Shown here: piece by piece, positions 36,501-49,350 of the stretch | Numbering within the stretch: position 1 is the stretch's first letter | Layout: every line of letters begins with the position of its first letter | NCBI GenBank assembly: GCA_017165825.1 | Contig: CM029380.1 | Location: forward strand, 6,360,352-6,424,351 | From: Hepsetus odoe | Taxonomy: Eukaryota > Chordata > Actinopteri > Characiformes > Hepsetidae | Direction: 5' to 3' | DNA length: 64,000 bases | The notes under the pieces: model-generated | Seen by the model: the letters and a program-made list of their open reading frames with translations, nothing else | Databases searched by the model: none | What the model was told of the DNA's origin: nothing | Position numbers and translations under genes: made by a program

Positions 36501-36790
36501 GTTCCAAACATCTTGGAGAACTGAGCACAGATCTTCTGTGGATGTAGGCTTCCTCACATCCTTCTGTCTCTTCATGTGATCCAGACACACTGGATGATGT
36601 TGAGATCAGGGCTCTGTGGGGGCCAGAAGAACTGATGCTGCTTTGAAGGCAAAAGGTAGTGACACCAAATATTGATTTGATTTAGATTTTTTCTTTGTTC
36701 GCTCACTTTGCATTTTGTAAATTGATAAAAATGAACAATCATTATTTATATTTCTGAAATCATTCTTTGAATATAACCATCTCTTCAAGA
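36501..36790 (-). mobile_element. Tc1/mariner-like transposon remnant
   Basis: On the minus strand about 36620-36501 encodes HMKRQKDVRKPTS, then TEDLCSVLQDVWN, resembling the C-terminal end of a Tc1-type transposase after its last acidic residue. The adjoining plus-strand sequence (tgatgctgctttgaaggcaa, then acaccaaatattgatttgat) resembles the untranslated 3' end of a related element in the opposite sense, so the junction near 36625 may be a fold-back or a second insertion. The rest of the element is lost in the gap. Confidence 0.6.
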
Positions 36791-36992
36791 CAGATCCAAT
36801 GAAACAAAACCCTGAAGGTGCCTCTGCTGCTGTTCTGCGTATGGAGAAAACACTGTCCTCCAGACAGGTTCTTTGGTTCTTTAAGGATCCTGGCTTTCAC
36901 CTCAAGTCAATGAATAGATTCAGGATTTAAAAAATACACTGAACACACAAATGCAACTGGAGGGACTGGTTACCATTCAGATTATTCCTAAT

Positions 36993-37185
36993 ATGGTGTG
37001 GTGGTCTAGTGGTCGGATATTCATATTGACCAAGAGGTCACAGGTTTGAATCCCACATCCAGCACCACCGCTACTGGGTTGCCAAGCAAAACCTATAACC
37101 CTGAGTTGCTCCAGGGGGACCGTCCTTGTTGTTAGGAAATGGAAGTTGCTCTGGAGCATCTGCTAAATGCAGTAAATGTAAATAT
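36993..37185 (+). repeat. tRNA-derived SINE (family C)
   Basis: Plus-strand copy: ggtgtggtggtctagtggtc (A-box region), acaggtttgaatcccaca (B box), ccctgagttgctccaggggg, and the tail gcatctgctaaatgcagtaa ending in atgtaaat. Confidence 0.85.
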
Positions 37186-37336
37186 TGACACCTAATTTGA
37201 ATGATTGCAAATGATATTGCAACACATTATATGAGCCATTAGATCTAAACGGAAAATCTTTCCACTTTTTATTGGGACCATCACATAAAGGTCATTGTGA
37301 AAAAGCCAAAAAGGAAATCAGAACTGCTGTGTGGAT

Positions 37337-37500
37337 ATGGTGGTGGCACTGTGGTTAAGGCAACCATGGACCCAAACAAAACATTACTGGTTTAAGCCTG
37401 GAAGAGGGATCTCTGTTACAGTCCCACTTCTGTGGGCCATCAAATGAAGGCTGTAAACCACATAATATCATGTAAAACGAAGAGGAAGGAGACTGTGATG
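37337..37500 (+). repeat. Diverged SINE-like sequence
   Basis: A tRNA-like head (ggcactgtggttaaggcaac) and a later word gtttaagcc are recognisable. The end (taatatcat, then gaagaggaaggagactgt) is shared with 40667-40702, so the same repeat or tail probably inserted twice. Confidence 0.4.
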
Positions 37501-37604
37501 TGTGTTTTTTAAGCAGTGCTCTAGCCCACATGGAATAAAGTCCATTTTGGAAGTTCGAAAGAACATAATGTTTGAATTTCAGTCAACAAATATCCTCAGT
37601 ATGA

Positions 37605-38525
37605 GTTGTATGCAAAGTTTCTGGTACCCCTGGTTTAATATTCTGTAGGTTTTGTTAATTAATTTTAATTTATTAATTTATTAATTTATTAATACTACCT
37701 CTGCATGGAACAAATGTCAGTAGCACATATTTCTGCTAAATGTAAAGAACAATTGATTGCTGAATTTTATTGGCTGGGAAAAAATGACAAAAGCTTTTTC
37801 AGTATTTAAAAAGTTCCCCATTTTACTGAAATCACAGCCTCCAAACACATCCTGTAGCAAGCGTTTCTTTCCATTCTTGATTTGGAGTTCTTGTATAATG
37901 AGTCTGCATTGAAAAATAATCTAGTTGTTGTTACATCTGAAAGATGTTTAAGATGTAGTCTCAGATTTTCAAAAAAAGGCAAGTCTGAGGACGTTAAAGG
38001 CCATTTAATGATTCGATCTTTTGCTTTTAAAAGTAGTTCAGGATTGATTTTGATGTTTGTTTTGGATGATTGCCTTCTTATTCAACTTCTTTTTTTCTTC
38101 TTTGTCTTTACTAATGTTCAGGCATCAACCTTCAGGATTTGTTGATCTTTAGTACAATCCCATCTTCTATCCACCATGTGCCATTGGCTACAAAACAACC
38201 CTCCGGCATAATACACTAGATCCAATCTCAGGCTTTACCATTACAGAGGTGCAAGGTGATGGGAAATGCTTCTCCTTTATTTTCCTAGCATGCTTCACTA
38301 GTCCACTTACAGCAATGTCTTTGGCACTGATGTGGGGATTTTGCTTTGCATCAAGACTGAAAGCATGCACAAACATCTTGGCATGCCACCTTTTTACTTT
38401 CCAAAATATTGCATTAAGAAAATAAATGTTAATTAGTCAAACTTAATTTCCAATCAGAGCTTTTACATAGCATTAAAAATGTACAAATTGATCAGATTGC
38501 ATAATCTTTTGCATGGAACTGTACA
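37605..38525. mobile_element. DNA transposon remnant with inverted ends (probable)
   Basis: The left end reads gtatgcaaagtttctggtac. The right end, read on the opposite strand, is gtacagttccatgcaaaaga. These are imperfect inverted repeats sharing 'atgcaaa'. The roughly 900-bp interior is AT-rich with no long frame; the plus-strand frame at 37882-38145 shows no transposase motif. The superfamily cannot be assigned. Confidence 0.4.
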
Positions 38526-40589
38526 TAAAAAAACAGCTTAAACCCAAGACCTTTTTTCATGCACTAGGACAATATAATTATCTTGCAAGGTTGAATTTGA
38601 TGCAGCATTGCATTTTTACATCTCCTTTGTGGAGACCATGATTTTCAGAGGATTTTGTGCTACTGCACTGTCTCTATTTCACCACTCCCTGTCCATGATG
38701 GAGCTTTGGGTGATGGAGGAGGGCCACACTGTCACTCCACTGCACCACAGCAGTGCGCCTCACCCGACAGTGATGGAGTGGCTGTCACAGATTCATTTGA
38801 AACTCAATGTCACCTAATTTCCCTTTAATATAAGGGCATTGACACAGGGGATGGAGACCCCAGCAGGGGCCGCTGCATCTGAAAGGTGCATGTTGATAGT
38901 GTAAAAGATGGATGGCGGAGGAGTGTTTGCTGCAAGCTGTATTGTTCCCATTACTCCTTTTGAAAACATCATGGTGACATTTATATGGACCCTCTCTGAG
39001 CTTTAACTCCGACAGCTCTTTTGTCTTACCTATGGCTCTCTGAAGCTACTCTAGCACACACATACAAGAATACACACACTCTCTCTCCAATAATAAAATC
39101 ACCTAATCCCATAATGCAACAGATGATGAAGTGTCACCATAGTTTCTTGTAAGTGTAACACTCAGCTGATGCACTTGTAGTAACATGGAGATCCATGCCA
39201 CCACAAAATATCATACTAAAAATTTGCAAAAAATTAAGTAGCAGGCATTTCTTGTTTGTTAATTTACACAGAATAATATGAGTATTAAGAGGTTGTTGGC
39301 AAAAATAATAATGAATATGACCATATTTTTTAAATATACCCAAAATTTGTAATCGTTAAAATTTTATACTTGTTTGATGACATGCTATTGTACTCCAGAT
39401 GAACAGAGCATTTAGGTTGGTGACATGATTTACTAAAATGTATTTCTTCTAAAAATGTATTTTTTTTTTTTTGTAACCCTGCAGAAATAAATGTAATATT
39501 TTTCACTAAATGTAATATTTTTCTGATACTTTTTACTGAAATTTAAATAAATGGAATAAAATGTTACATTAACTTACAGTGAAAATTTCCGTTTTCCCAT
39601 TAAGGTCATATTTCCCGACATTCTCAACATTCAGCCTTGGGAAGATATTAACATGGACCAAAGCAGATATCAGCCCACATTTCCTTTATCAGTTTATTCC
39701 TCCGATTAAGAGTAATTCTTTAGGATTGGGCTTTGTTATATAAATAACTATTCTCTTTTTCTAATTATTTCCTTTTCCAGATTAGATCTTCTTTTGAGAG
39801 TCTCTGAAACCTGTTCATTTTAATTTTATTTTTTAACTTTGAACAGAAAGTACTAAAATCCATCAGGACAGGACTTATAGCCTACAGGCTTTTCCACAGC
39901 TGATGTAGCTGCTGAGACGGGCCCACTGGCAGTGTTGACATCAGCAGGCATGATGACAGAACTCACAGTGACCTGCTAACCCCAAGAGTCAACCCACAAC
40001 ACTTAGACAACTCATGGGTCAAAACCCAGTCCTTAGGCACTTCATCGTATTTGTACACATCACTGAGTATTATTCATCATGGCAGTATCTTCCCTGGACC
40101 AGAGCCTCCTGTGTGGCTAGCCAGCTTTGCAGGAATGTAGCGGTTTGGGAGCACGAGTGTGAGGGAAGCGTGGAGCCTGTGAAGGGCAAATTGAGCTGCT
40201 GACAGAAGCCTGTCCTGAAGGCACTTATCACTGTGGTGCCATTTGCTGATGTCTTTCAGGGGTCCTAAAGCCAACAAGGCCCAGCTATGTTAATGCCTTC
40301 CGTTTGATCTGAGGCCTACAAGCCGAACAAATTTCCTCCACTGTTGTGTTATGTGGTGGCTGGTTCCACATGATTTCATATCCCAGACACTCGAGTGTGC
40401 CTGTCGAAAGTAAGACCTAGAAAACAGCTGATATATCCAAACATTCTACAAGTGCTCTAGGCCTACAAACAAAAAAGCCTAATTAAACAGTCACAATTAT
40501 GCTGTAGAGAATGTCAGGGATCTTCTTCTCCCTTGAAGTTCCCTTAGACAAGGTTTCACATTTGCTTTACTATACACGTTAAATATAAT
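38526..40589. other. Gene-free AT-rich stretch
   Basis: A GC-richer patch lies around 38640-38960 (with tgatggag repeats). No exon was recognised. Confidence 0.4.
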
Positions 40590-40705
40590 ATTCAATTCAA
40601 TTCCATTTATTCTTGTATAGCGCCTTTTACAACAAAGTTGCCCCAAGGCACTTCACTTTACGGTCTTAATATCATAGTAAAACAAAGAGGAAGGAGACTG
40701 TATCA
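40590..40705. repeat. LINE/SINE tail fragment
   Basis: Contains ttcaattcaattccattta, then ttgtatagcgccttttacaa and ccaaggcacttcac, a phrase common at the ends of fish interspersed repeats. It ends with the block shared with 37465-37500. Confidence 0.55.
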
Positions 40706-43700
40706 AGAACATGCATTGATACATGGTAAAGAGAATTTCTTTTCTATATAGAAACAATAGAATTGCATAGCTAGGAGTAAAAAATGATGTGGAAACACAT
40801 TTTAGTTAAATTGCTAAGGCTTTGTTTCTTTTCTTCATATATAACATGTAACATTTTGAGAGAGTGCATTTTGCAAACTGTTAAACACTAAATGTAGGGT
40901 AAGTCATCTATACTGATCTCATGTTTGACACAAGCTTTGACATAATGTTACTCATGTCCTGTTTAATACAGCACACACTGATTCAGATAAAGGGGTGTGA
41001 GGCAGGTGTCAGCATTTGGTCCATTTGAATTGTTGTTAGGAACTGAGGGAGGAAAGACTGACTCTTGGTTGAACACTTCCACACATCTGTTTCCAAGATC
41101 TATCACCACATGAGTGACAAATCACTGTTTTCACCCAACCCCTAACCTTCAACAAGCAACGGGAATGAGAACATTCGCTCTGGTGGCCACCTACATGACG
41201 TCATGCAATGTTACAAGCCAAACCCAGCAGAGTCCTTAATAATGAGCATGAAACTGGATATACCACTTTACGTTTAGTCTCCTTCAGTAATGTTTGAGAA
41301 CATGGTAAGCCTTGTCAGTTAGCTGAAAAGCTTGCTGGGCTTTGCTGATGAGCTCTCATTAAAAGCCTTGGCAGGTCGTGGAGCAGTGGAGCAATAGCTC
41401 GTTCTTCAGCCTCCTCCGGCCTTCACTACAGTGGATGACATTAATAATTACTCGCCACATGCCCTGAAACCTGGCTTATAACGGTGAGACATGCAGCCAC
41501 ATCAGTGGAGGTCCCTGCTAATGAAGTTCAGACTATGAGAAGAAAAACACACAAAGAACATTCTAGGGTGGGCTAAGCTGGTGGTAGGTTTCCATGGGAG
41601 GTATGATTTCTCTGATGGGGGCATTGGAGTCAACTTAATGGAATTTCTGTACTCAAAAGCATTCGTTAAGCTATTGGATAAACATCTTGGTAAGCTTAAT
41701 TAATCGTTATCATATTGCATCTGATTGTGATTGTCAATTGGCAAATTTATTTTGTAGACAATTGGCAAATTGATTGAGCCTTTGGAGATTTTTGATGCCT
41801 ATCCATGCATTTTCATCTTCACATCTGTGAACCTGTTTCTCAGATAAATAACCTAACAAAATGAAATATTAATTACTTGCTGCATTTCCATGCAGCCGCA
41901 AACCGAGGGGCGAGGGCACAGCCGAGACGCGAAAGAACTGCCTCCACGCTGGCCTGAATGTTGGCTTTGAAGAGAGGATTAGGATTAACGTTGAACTCCA
42001 TTCTTAACAAAGATTTGACCTAGGACTCTTGTAGGAGACGTAGCCACTTGTCAGAACCAAAAGAATAGCTAATGTCGCTGCATTAATTCATTGACAAAAA
42101 GGATGCAGTGGACTTTGGCTTAATTCAATGATGAAGACCCCCATCAATCTCGGTTCTCCCACCATATTCAATGGGTAAAACATTTCAACTTGAATTCCTC
42201 ACTACATCACTTGGATTATAATGGTTTGGCCATGCATGGTACTCACATTGCTTTTGTACTTATATTTAGTTGGTAGGGGGTTAGCCTTAATGTCTCAAAG
42301 CAGTTCAAAAGGAATAAGACAGTCCAATTTTAATTTTCACAAATCATTATCATGCCGCTAATTGCTTGAGATGATGAAGATTACATTCTCGTTGCTGTAC
42401 CACCCTTCATATTACTGTTGCATGCAAACAGATAAATGGGTAAACTAAGCTAGTGTCCTCATGACTAAATCCCTGGGTTGTGGTTAGGCCCTGGGAGCTT
42501 GCTGGCAGGTGGGCTGGATCGGCACAGGAGGAGGGGGGTGTGGTTAGACTGCCTTTTTGGGCCGTGAATAATGACACAATTGTTTGTCAGTCAGACTGAG
42601 AACAGGTGTTACGGAGCTGCAGACTGTAAAGCTAAAGGCCAGTGGCCTTGCTCTCTAGTTTCAAAATGGTGGGGGTGTGAAGGGGGGGCTCAAAGTTCTG
42701 ATACTTTCGACATGTTGGGTGGTAACTCTAGAATATGTGTTCATGTGTGCATTCCGCAGCACATGCTAACAGAAAAGCAAGCCATGTTATACTCTTAGTG
42801 GTGAGCTTCTGTCATGCTGACAAATGTTCTAAGTGAAATCCATTGAAAGTAAGAACAACCACACCAAAAACAGGCGACTTTAGGTTCTAACATCTCATGT
42901 ACAATTAAAGAACTGCCTGTTAAAGGGTTCTGCCGGGAAAGTGAAACTGTTTGCTCTATCAGAACCATTGCTCCAAAGGTCATCAGATGGAAATGCTAAT
43001 TTGGCATCTTTGTCTTCAAAGCTGGTTTAGTTCGGTGGGTAACACTGCTGTCATCTACACAGCAGACTGTATTTGGGATCACTGCACAGACACATCATCC
43101 CCTTGGGCAGGACTACAAACGTTCCCTTTTATGTCATTTAATTGTAAGGTTCTCTAAAGAAGAATGTCTATATAACGTGCATAATATAAAGATTATTAGT
43201 ACATATTACAAGGTACATGATGATGGAGAAAGTGACAGAATTGAATCGTTCAAGCGAAACCAGCTGCCAGGATTTCTGTTGGGGCTTCTTAAGTAATTTT
43301 TTTTCCCAGTGAACTTTTTACATTTCTTTTAAAATCTCAAAAATAGTTTTCTCTACTTTTTGTGATGGAGTGGACATACGAAGCAAAATTCAAAATTGAA
43401 TTAAATTGAGATTATTCACCCCTTGATCTGAAGTGGAAAGAAAAGCCAGATTACATTGTCTTTTACTGAATTTATTTTTCAGTGAAGATATTTTGTGTTA
43501 ATGTGGAAAAAATTATCGGAGCGTGGCGATAATCCTGTTTTATTTAGCAAAACTGCAGGAAATATGCAATGTTTTTGTACATGCATTTAAGATGAAACAT
43601 ATAATCCTTAAAGCTTTGCATCAGTAGTTGATTGTGTGTTCAAACAGTTTTTTTTAATCATATGTGTCTGAGGGTTCGCTCATGCTGCTGACTGTCTAGA

Positions 43701-45779
43701 GAGCTACATGCATATGGAACAAAGAGTTAAAGGCAGCAGCCCCTGTGAGGAAGTTTCCAGATGATATTAAACTGTAAGTGCTGGAAACCACAGCAATGCT
43801 AATGTTTTCCGTCGCCAGCCCTCCCCAGATACTTGTCACCCAAGACACTTGGTAATTCATTGATCTGCATCTTTTGGCAGGGAGATTCTTGAATTTACTG
43901 CCAATTAAATGCATCAGTGTAGCCACTGCTGCAGCAACAGGGGCAAAGTAAGATCCTCTAGAATGTCGGGGGGCGGGGGTGGCATTTTACTTATAGCTCT
44001 TTTCCGCTTTGCGTGACAGCGAGACTTGGAGGAGGCAGGGAATCGCTGTCAACATCAGCAAAGGTGAAGGGGTTAAGTGTTGTTGGTTCACCCCAAAAAT
44101 AGAGCCCAGGACTGCGCTTTTGTATAACATGCGATTGCCACTTACTCTCAGCACAATGCTCTGTTTTCCTCACTTTTGCCATGACCACAACAACTTGTCT
44201 GACCTGTGTCCTGTCCCCTCCAGTTCTTGGTAAATACAGTTTATGGCTTTGGGCTATTAACATCTTTCAGTCTGGCCCCTTGTACCCATAGTGTCAGTTT
44301 CCCTTCAACCTAAGACTTCAAAAGCCTCTTCAATACCATGTTTGTTTAGAACATTTTCACATGGCTCGTCCTCCTCGAGCTTTGCAAAAAAACACGCTGC
44401 TCCATTTCCACAAGATATGTCCCGTAACAATGGCACCACTGTGCAAAGTGCCCAAAAGAAAAAAGGAAAAAGGCAGAGGCCTTGTTCTATTGTATTTAAT
44501 ATTCCCATACATCAGCACTGGGACTGCCTTGCTGGCGGTGTCACACTTTTGCTTTTGGAAAAAGAATGAAAACACAAACCAAAACCAGATTTTTTTCCCT
44601 TTGTCAGCGGCATTTTGGACACCTCCCCCACTACTCCAAAACAGGACCACCCCACACCCCCGATCCCCCCCACCACCTCCTAAAAACACCAACAAAAACA
44701 CACACCATGCTACACCGCACACACACACACACACACACCTAGATGTGCACACTCAAATGAAGAATGCTTTTCTCAGACAGAAATTAGTTGCCAGGCAAGG
44801 ATGCTGCTGGGTGGTGGGCTTGCTAATGAAAAGCAGAACTCTGCTCAATGAGCCATATGCTACTAATCCCTTTCTCAAACTCCCAGTGAGGAAGTGCGAT
44901 GCTGTAATGCTTAGCATGCCCCAATAAAGTCCGGGACATCCTGTTTGAGGACTCTATTCCCATATCGAGCTAGCTTGGGGGCCATGTCTTCACCTATGAA
45001 AACGGGTGGACAAGGTGTTTAGAAATTCAGACTGGCATCATTATCAAATACCCAGAGAATCTCCATACTTTCTATGCTTCAGATTGGCACTCATTCTTTT
45101 TTTACATGTGCCTCGTGGAAAGGAAGGTTAATGAGTTGGATATTAACCCATACCCCCAAAAGTGAGTTACCCTACTACTGCAGCTGCACAGCACACACCA
45201 TTCCATTTTTTCTCTCCAGCATTTGTAAATGACAGCTTTTCTATGAACATTTAAGAATGACTGAATCAATGCAAATGGTTCAAACTGACTTGGGAATAAA
45301 GGCTCATGTAGTTAGTAGTTAATCAAGGTCTTTCAACCTCCTGTACCATTTTCAGGTGTAAAAAGCTGTTATCGCAGGGCAATTTCTAAGTTACTGTTTA
45401 GTACTGAAACTAAATTTTTATTTACTGTGGCTAATAAAATATTTATAGAATGAGCAAACTGTGCCAGTGGAGATAACGTGGCATGTTGTCATAGTTAATG
45501 TAATCTGATAGAATGAATTAAATCATACCTTGGGAGAAAAAAAAAGCATCCAGGTCAAACAATAGCATACACTGACACCCCACCTGGAGGGCAGGTTTTT
45601 TGATGGCTCTTTTCCTGTCCTCTGTCTCACAGCCTGATAAACCACAGGCCCAAGCAGTGAATCTTTGAGCAAGTCTTTGTATGTAGTATGAAGGCATGTA
45701 CAGCATGTAGTGTGGGCTGCGCTGCATGGGAACTGTGGCAGGGGCTGCACTTAGTCGTCTTGTGGTAAAAGAGCCGAAA
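40706..45779. other. Gene-free stretch of the fgf3 upstream desert
   Basis: No spliced coding exon was recognised. Complex GC-moderate patches at about 41200-41560, 43680-44300 and 44730-44930 could be regulatory. The latter contains (CA)n at about 44720-44740, next to a C- and A-rich stretch that opens spurious frames on both strands. Confidence 0.4.
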
Positions 45780-45990
45780 TGTCCAAATGATTGTCATGCA
45801 GAGGGCAGTTGCAGTGAGGCACCCAGGCAGGTGGGTCCGCCCCTTGGAAATGGAATAGGACTCATGGGACAGGGCTTTCCTTTCGGGCCAGCTCTACTCT
45901 AGAGGGCCAGGGCCATTAGCCGCCTTAATATTCTGCATTACCTTTCCAGCCATTTGTTGCCCCTTTGTTGTGATACCTACTTAAAATATC
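45780..45990. promoter_or_regulatory. Candidate conserved non-coding element
   Basis: Complex, evenly composed sequence with ggccattagccgccttaata near 45909, and the SOX-like word cctttgttgtg near 45962. Bounded by a (TC)n tract on the right. Regulatory role inferred. Confidence 0.25.
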
Positions 45991-46066
45991 AAAGCCTGCG
46001 AGAGCCTCAATGAGACATTTGAAAACTGAGAAACGCGGGTTTTATGTCAACGCCATGTCCCCTCCT

Positions 46067-46102
<36 letters not shown>

Positions 46103-46138
46103 GTTCTCTCCGTCTCTCTCTCTCTCTCTCTCTCTCCT
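46067..46138. repeat. (TC)n microsatellite
   Basis: Imperfect TC repeat. An (AG)n repeat, its complement, follows 250 bp later, so the two could pair. Confidence 0.95.
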
Positions 46139-46388
46139 CTTTAGCCAGCCCCATGCAGGTAGGCTTGGATCAAAAAGGAATCAAAAGGGGGAAGAGAAGA
46201 GAGAGAGGGGGAAAAAAAGTTTGGGTGGGACATCAATGGCTGACATGGTTGAGGCAGAACAAAAAAAGGAAAACTATGCAAGGGAGGCAGGGGGAGGAGG
46301 AGAGAATCAAAGCTCTCCAATAGAATAGAGGCAGTGAGAATTTTGAAACACATAACCTGAATGTGGTCTTTTTGTGCTGTGGCAAGGC

Positions 46389-46389
<1 letters not shown>

Positions 46390-46437
<48 letters not shown>
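46390..46437. repeat. (AG)n microsatellite
   Basis: Nearly pure AG repeat. Confidence 0.95.
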
Positions 46438-46440
<3 letters not shown>

Positions 46441-47129
46441 GTTCAGCTTTGCGAGCCGAAGTGCTGCTGGCCAGCCCAGGCTGATCACACCGAACTGTCA
46501 TGGAGATTTATGAAAAGTGTGTGTCATGAGTGAGATGATCTGTCTCAAGGGCACTGAAATCTGTTAAAGGGTGTTGTGGCCAAATTGGTTCAAAGCAAAT
46601 AAAAGTGTCCTTTGGCATGTTCCACCATGACAGAGAAATTGGGCGTGACCTTACCGCAGAAATGAATCCAGCACCTTTGACAACTCAGGCTGCGTAATGG
46701 AACAGGCGCAGTGAGGCACGGAGGCCAATGCTTATGATTCACCTTAACACCATTTGTACCTTTTCTGGCTTGAAAAGGGCATATTAAGAAGCCTGGCCAG
46801 CCATGGACACTGGGCTGCAATAGTGTTGAACGTTTTTTGGCCAAAAAAAATAAACATATTTCAAACATGACGCGCTGTATTTCCAAAAATTCCCTGTGGC
46901 TGTGAAAAACTGGCAAAGTGGTCCCCCCCCCCCCCCCCCCCAACAAAATCCCAATTTAAAGAGCCCACTCCCAATGCAAGACCATAAAGAATGCAAAGAA
47001 AAAAAAAAAAAAAAGAAAAGCTGAATTAAATGTTTCTGATCACACATGGATGTTTCATGTATTTGGTGTTGTAATCTTTTTCGAATAGCACCTTCTCGAC
47101 TCAATCAGACTATAAATCAGTCCACAATA
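46438..47129. other. Non-coding stretch with poly-C
   Basis: Contains a 20-bp C run at 46922-46941 and an A run near 47000-47013. No gene was recognised. Confidence 0.5.
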
Positions 47130-49350
47130 AAAGCTCATTAGGACCTAGGAAGACACAGATCCACCTCAGTGCTTCACATTCACAGTGTTCAAAAGGGTTA
47201 ACGTTTCTCCCGGGCCGTCCTGGGGTAATGAGGTATGGGAATAAAGTGGTTGCCAATTTGTTTGCAGTGCGTCCGAACTGTACGGCGGCTCTTTCTTAGC
47301 CCCTGACAAGCAGGTGAGATCAAAGTGAGCCCGGACAAAAGGGGCTCAACAGCGATTTGTCAGGGGGACGAGAGGCATGGCCGTCTGGGAAAGTGGCTGC
47401 AGCTCTCGCCGGGCCCTCAGATCAGTAGCGCAAAAAAAGAAAAAGAAAAAGAAAAAAAAAAGAGACCATGCCATGAGAAAAAGTATTGCAGAAAAGGTTC
47501 AGAGGTCAGTTTGATTTGGTCTGGATTTGTTGGTGCCTCCTTTTCTGCTGGAGTGACTGTTAACCTTTGTTAATGGCCAAAGAAAACCTTTTGTGTGTGC
47601 AAAATTTTGGAATTTGAAGTTTTTTCTAAACCAAAAAGGCATTCTGCCTTCAAGAGAGGATGTATTGGCAAAACTAATTGTTTTAATATACAAAGCACTT
47701 TTTGGACTTCATTGAAAGTCCAGACTTGCCAAAACAATATAACTGCTGGAAGGAAAAGAAGTAAAAAGCTGAGGGACCCTAAAGCCACCATGGCCAAAAA
47801 TGAATGAAAGAAAAAAAGAGCCAGCTTTAGATAGGTTCCTAAGATGAAGTGAACTGTGAGTGAGTGATGAGCCTCTAATTGAGGAGGAAGAGAGCACTTA
47901 GACTATCGCATCTGTCCCTCTCTGTGGTCTTCACCGGGACATGCAGAAACATTCGGACATCAGTTTGCTATTCATGCTGTTATCACTGCTTTAATTAACT
48001 TATTTGACTGCAGCTGTTAATGTGCAGGACTTCCAATTCAGTTGCTTGAAAGGAATCTCCCTATTCTTTTTTATTGCTGCTTAATTTAATTGTTGAGCGA
48101 CTTGATGTGAAAAGATCCAACCTGGGGGTCAACATGAAGTAAAGCCATATTATTTACTATCCAGAGCCATCAGTGAAGTGTTTAACAGCGATACAAATGT
48201 GGTAAATCTGAAAAAAATAAACCTCTCCACCATAAATGGATTTAATAAAATATGTTTTTGCCCATAGCCTGTCGTGAAACTATTGCAAAACAATATCGCA
48301 GGCTTTACGCAGTGGATCCATATCAGCTTCAGTTTTTAGAGGGAGCTTTAAACATTAAACACTTCTGACCTCGGGTTCCTGTCACCATTGTTGTGAACAG
48401 AAAAAAAAACAAAAAAACCCAAAAAACATTTCACCCCAAACTACTCTGAATCACTTTGTTTACATCATGAAAAATCAGTGGAATTCCCCTTTAAGGAAAG
48501 AAATGTGCAGAAATACAGAGGTTTACCGTTTAAAGGATTAGTTCATGAATTAATTTCAAACTATATGAATGACAGGCTGTATATTTTAGGATGCTTTCCT
48601 GTTAGGTAGGTCGGAAATCCGTTGCAGTGAAAAACGTGGAAATTGGAAAAAGATGCCTAGTTATGATTAATTTGATGATCAATGTAAAGGAGATTCTATT
48701 TGAACAAGAGGATGATGAAGGAAAAGGCCAGTCCCAGTACTTTACTCTTAAACCTACATAACTAGAGTATTAGTTTCTGAGTAATCTTTGATTTACTAAT
48801 TAATAATATGTAACTACACAAGAAGTCTGAAGTGTAGAAGCCTGAAGTCTCTCTCTCCCTCTCTCTCCCTCTGTCCCAGGGTCGTGCAAAAATCAGACAA
48901 GCTCCCACTGATTATTACTGCGAGGCTTTGTGGGCGGCTATGGGGCTGCAATTAAAATGCTTCTAGAAAGAAACAGTCGACCACATCAGAGTTGCCCCCC
49001 CACCCCCTCCGTCGGGATCAAACCACATGAAGAGCGTCTCTCTCAGAAATGGTCACCAGAGCAGCAGGCTGCTCCTCCACTGTGGGCCACCAGGCCGCTC
49101 TCAAAACTGGGGGTGCCAAACAGGATGGCCTGGTGATGTATGGACGTTGGATTGGGGGTGGGGGAGTGGTGGGAGACTGGAGGGAGGAATTAAGGCCTTA
49201 TTTCCTCTAGGTTAAGGGAGGAGGGAGAGCTGGGGGGGCAATGGGGTTTGAGCGATGCTCTCAATGGCATGTGCTGGTGCTGCGCCAAAGGGCGAAAGGA
49301 GATTTGTAGATGATGGCACTAATTACGAGAATGGTAACCATAATGCGAGC
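47130..49350. promoter_or_regulatory. Candidate regulatory islands
   Basis: Three GC-richer complex patches (about 47180-47420, 47930-48120 and 48880-49350) separated by AT-rich DNA. The second contains ctttaattaacttatttgac and ccaattcagttgcttgaaag, with homeodomain-like TTAATTAA. No splice-consistent frame was found. Function is inference. Confidence 0.25.

Noticed and set aside
35884..36590. Open frames of about 200 codons across the gap
   Set aside because: They consist of (TC)n dipeptide repeats and N positions.
44357..44927. Frames of 131 and 188 codons on opposite strands
   Set aside because: They are proline/threonine/histidine- or glycine/valine-rich readings of C- and CA-rich DNA with no domain and no splice context.
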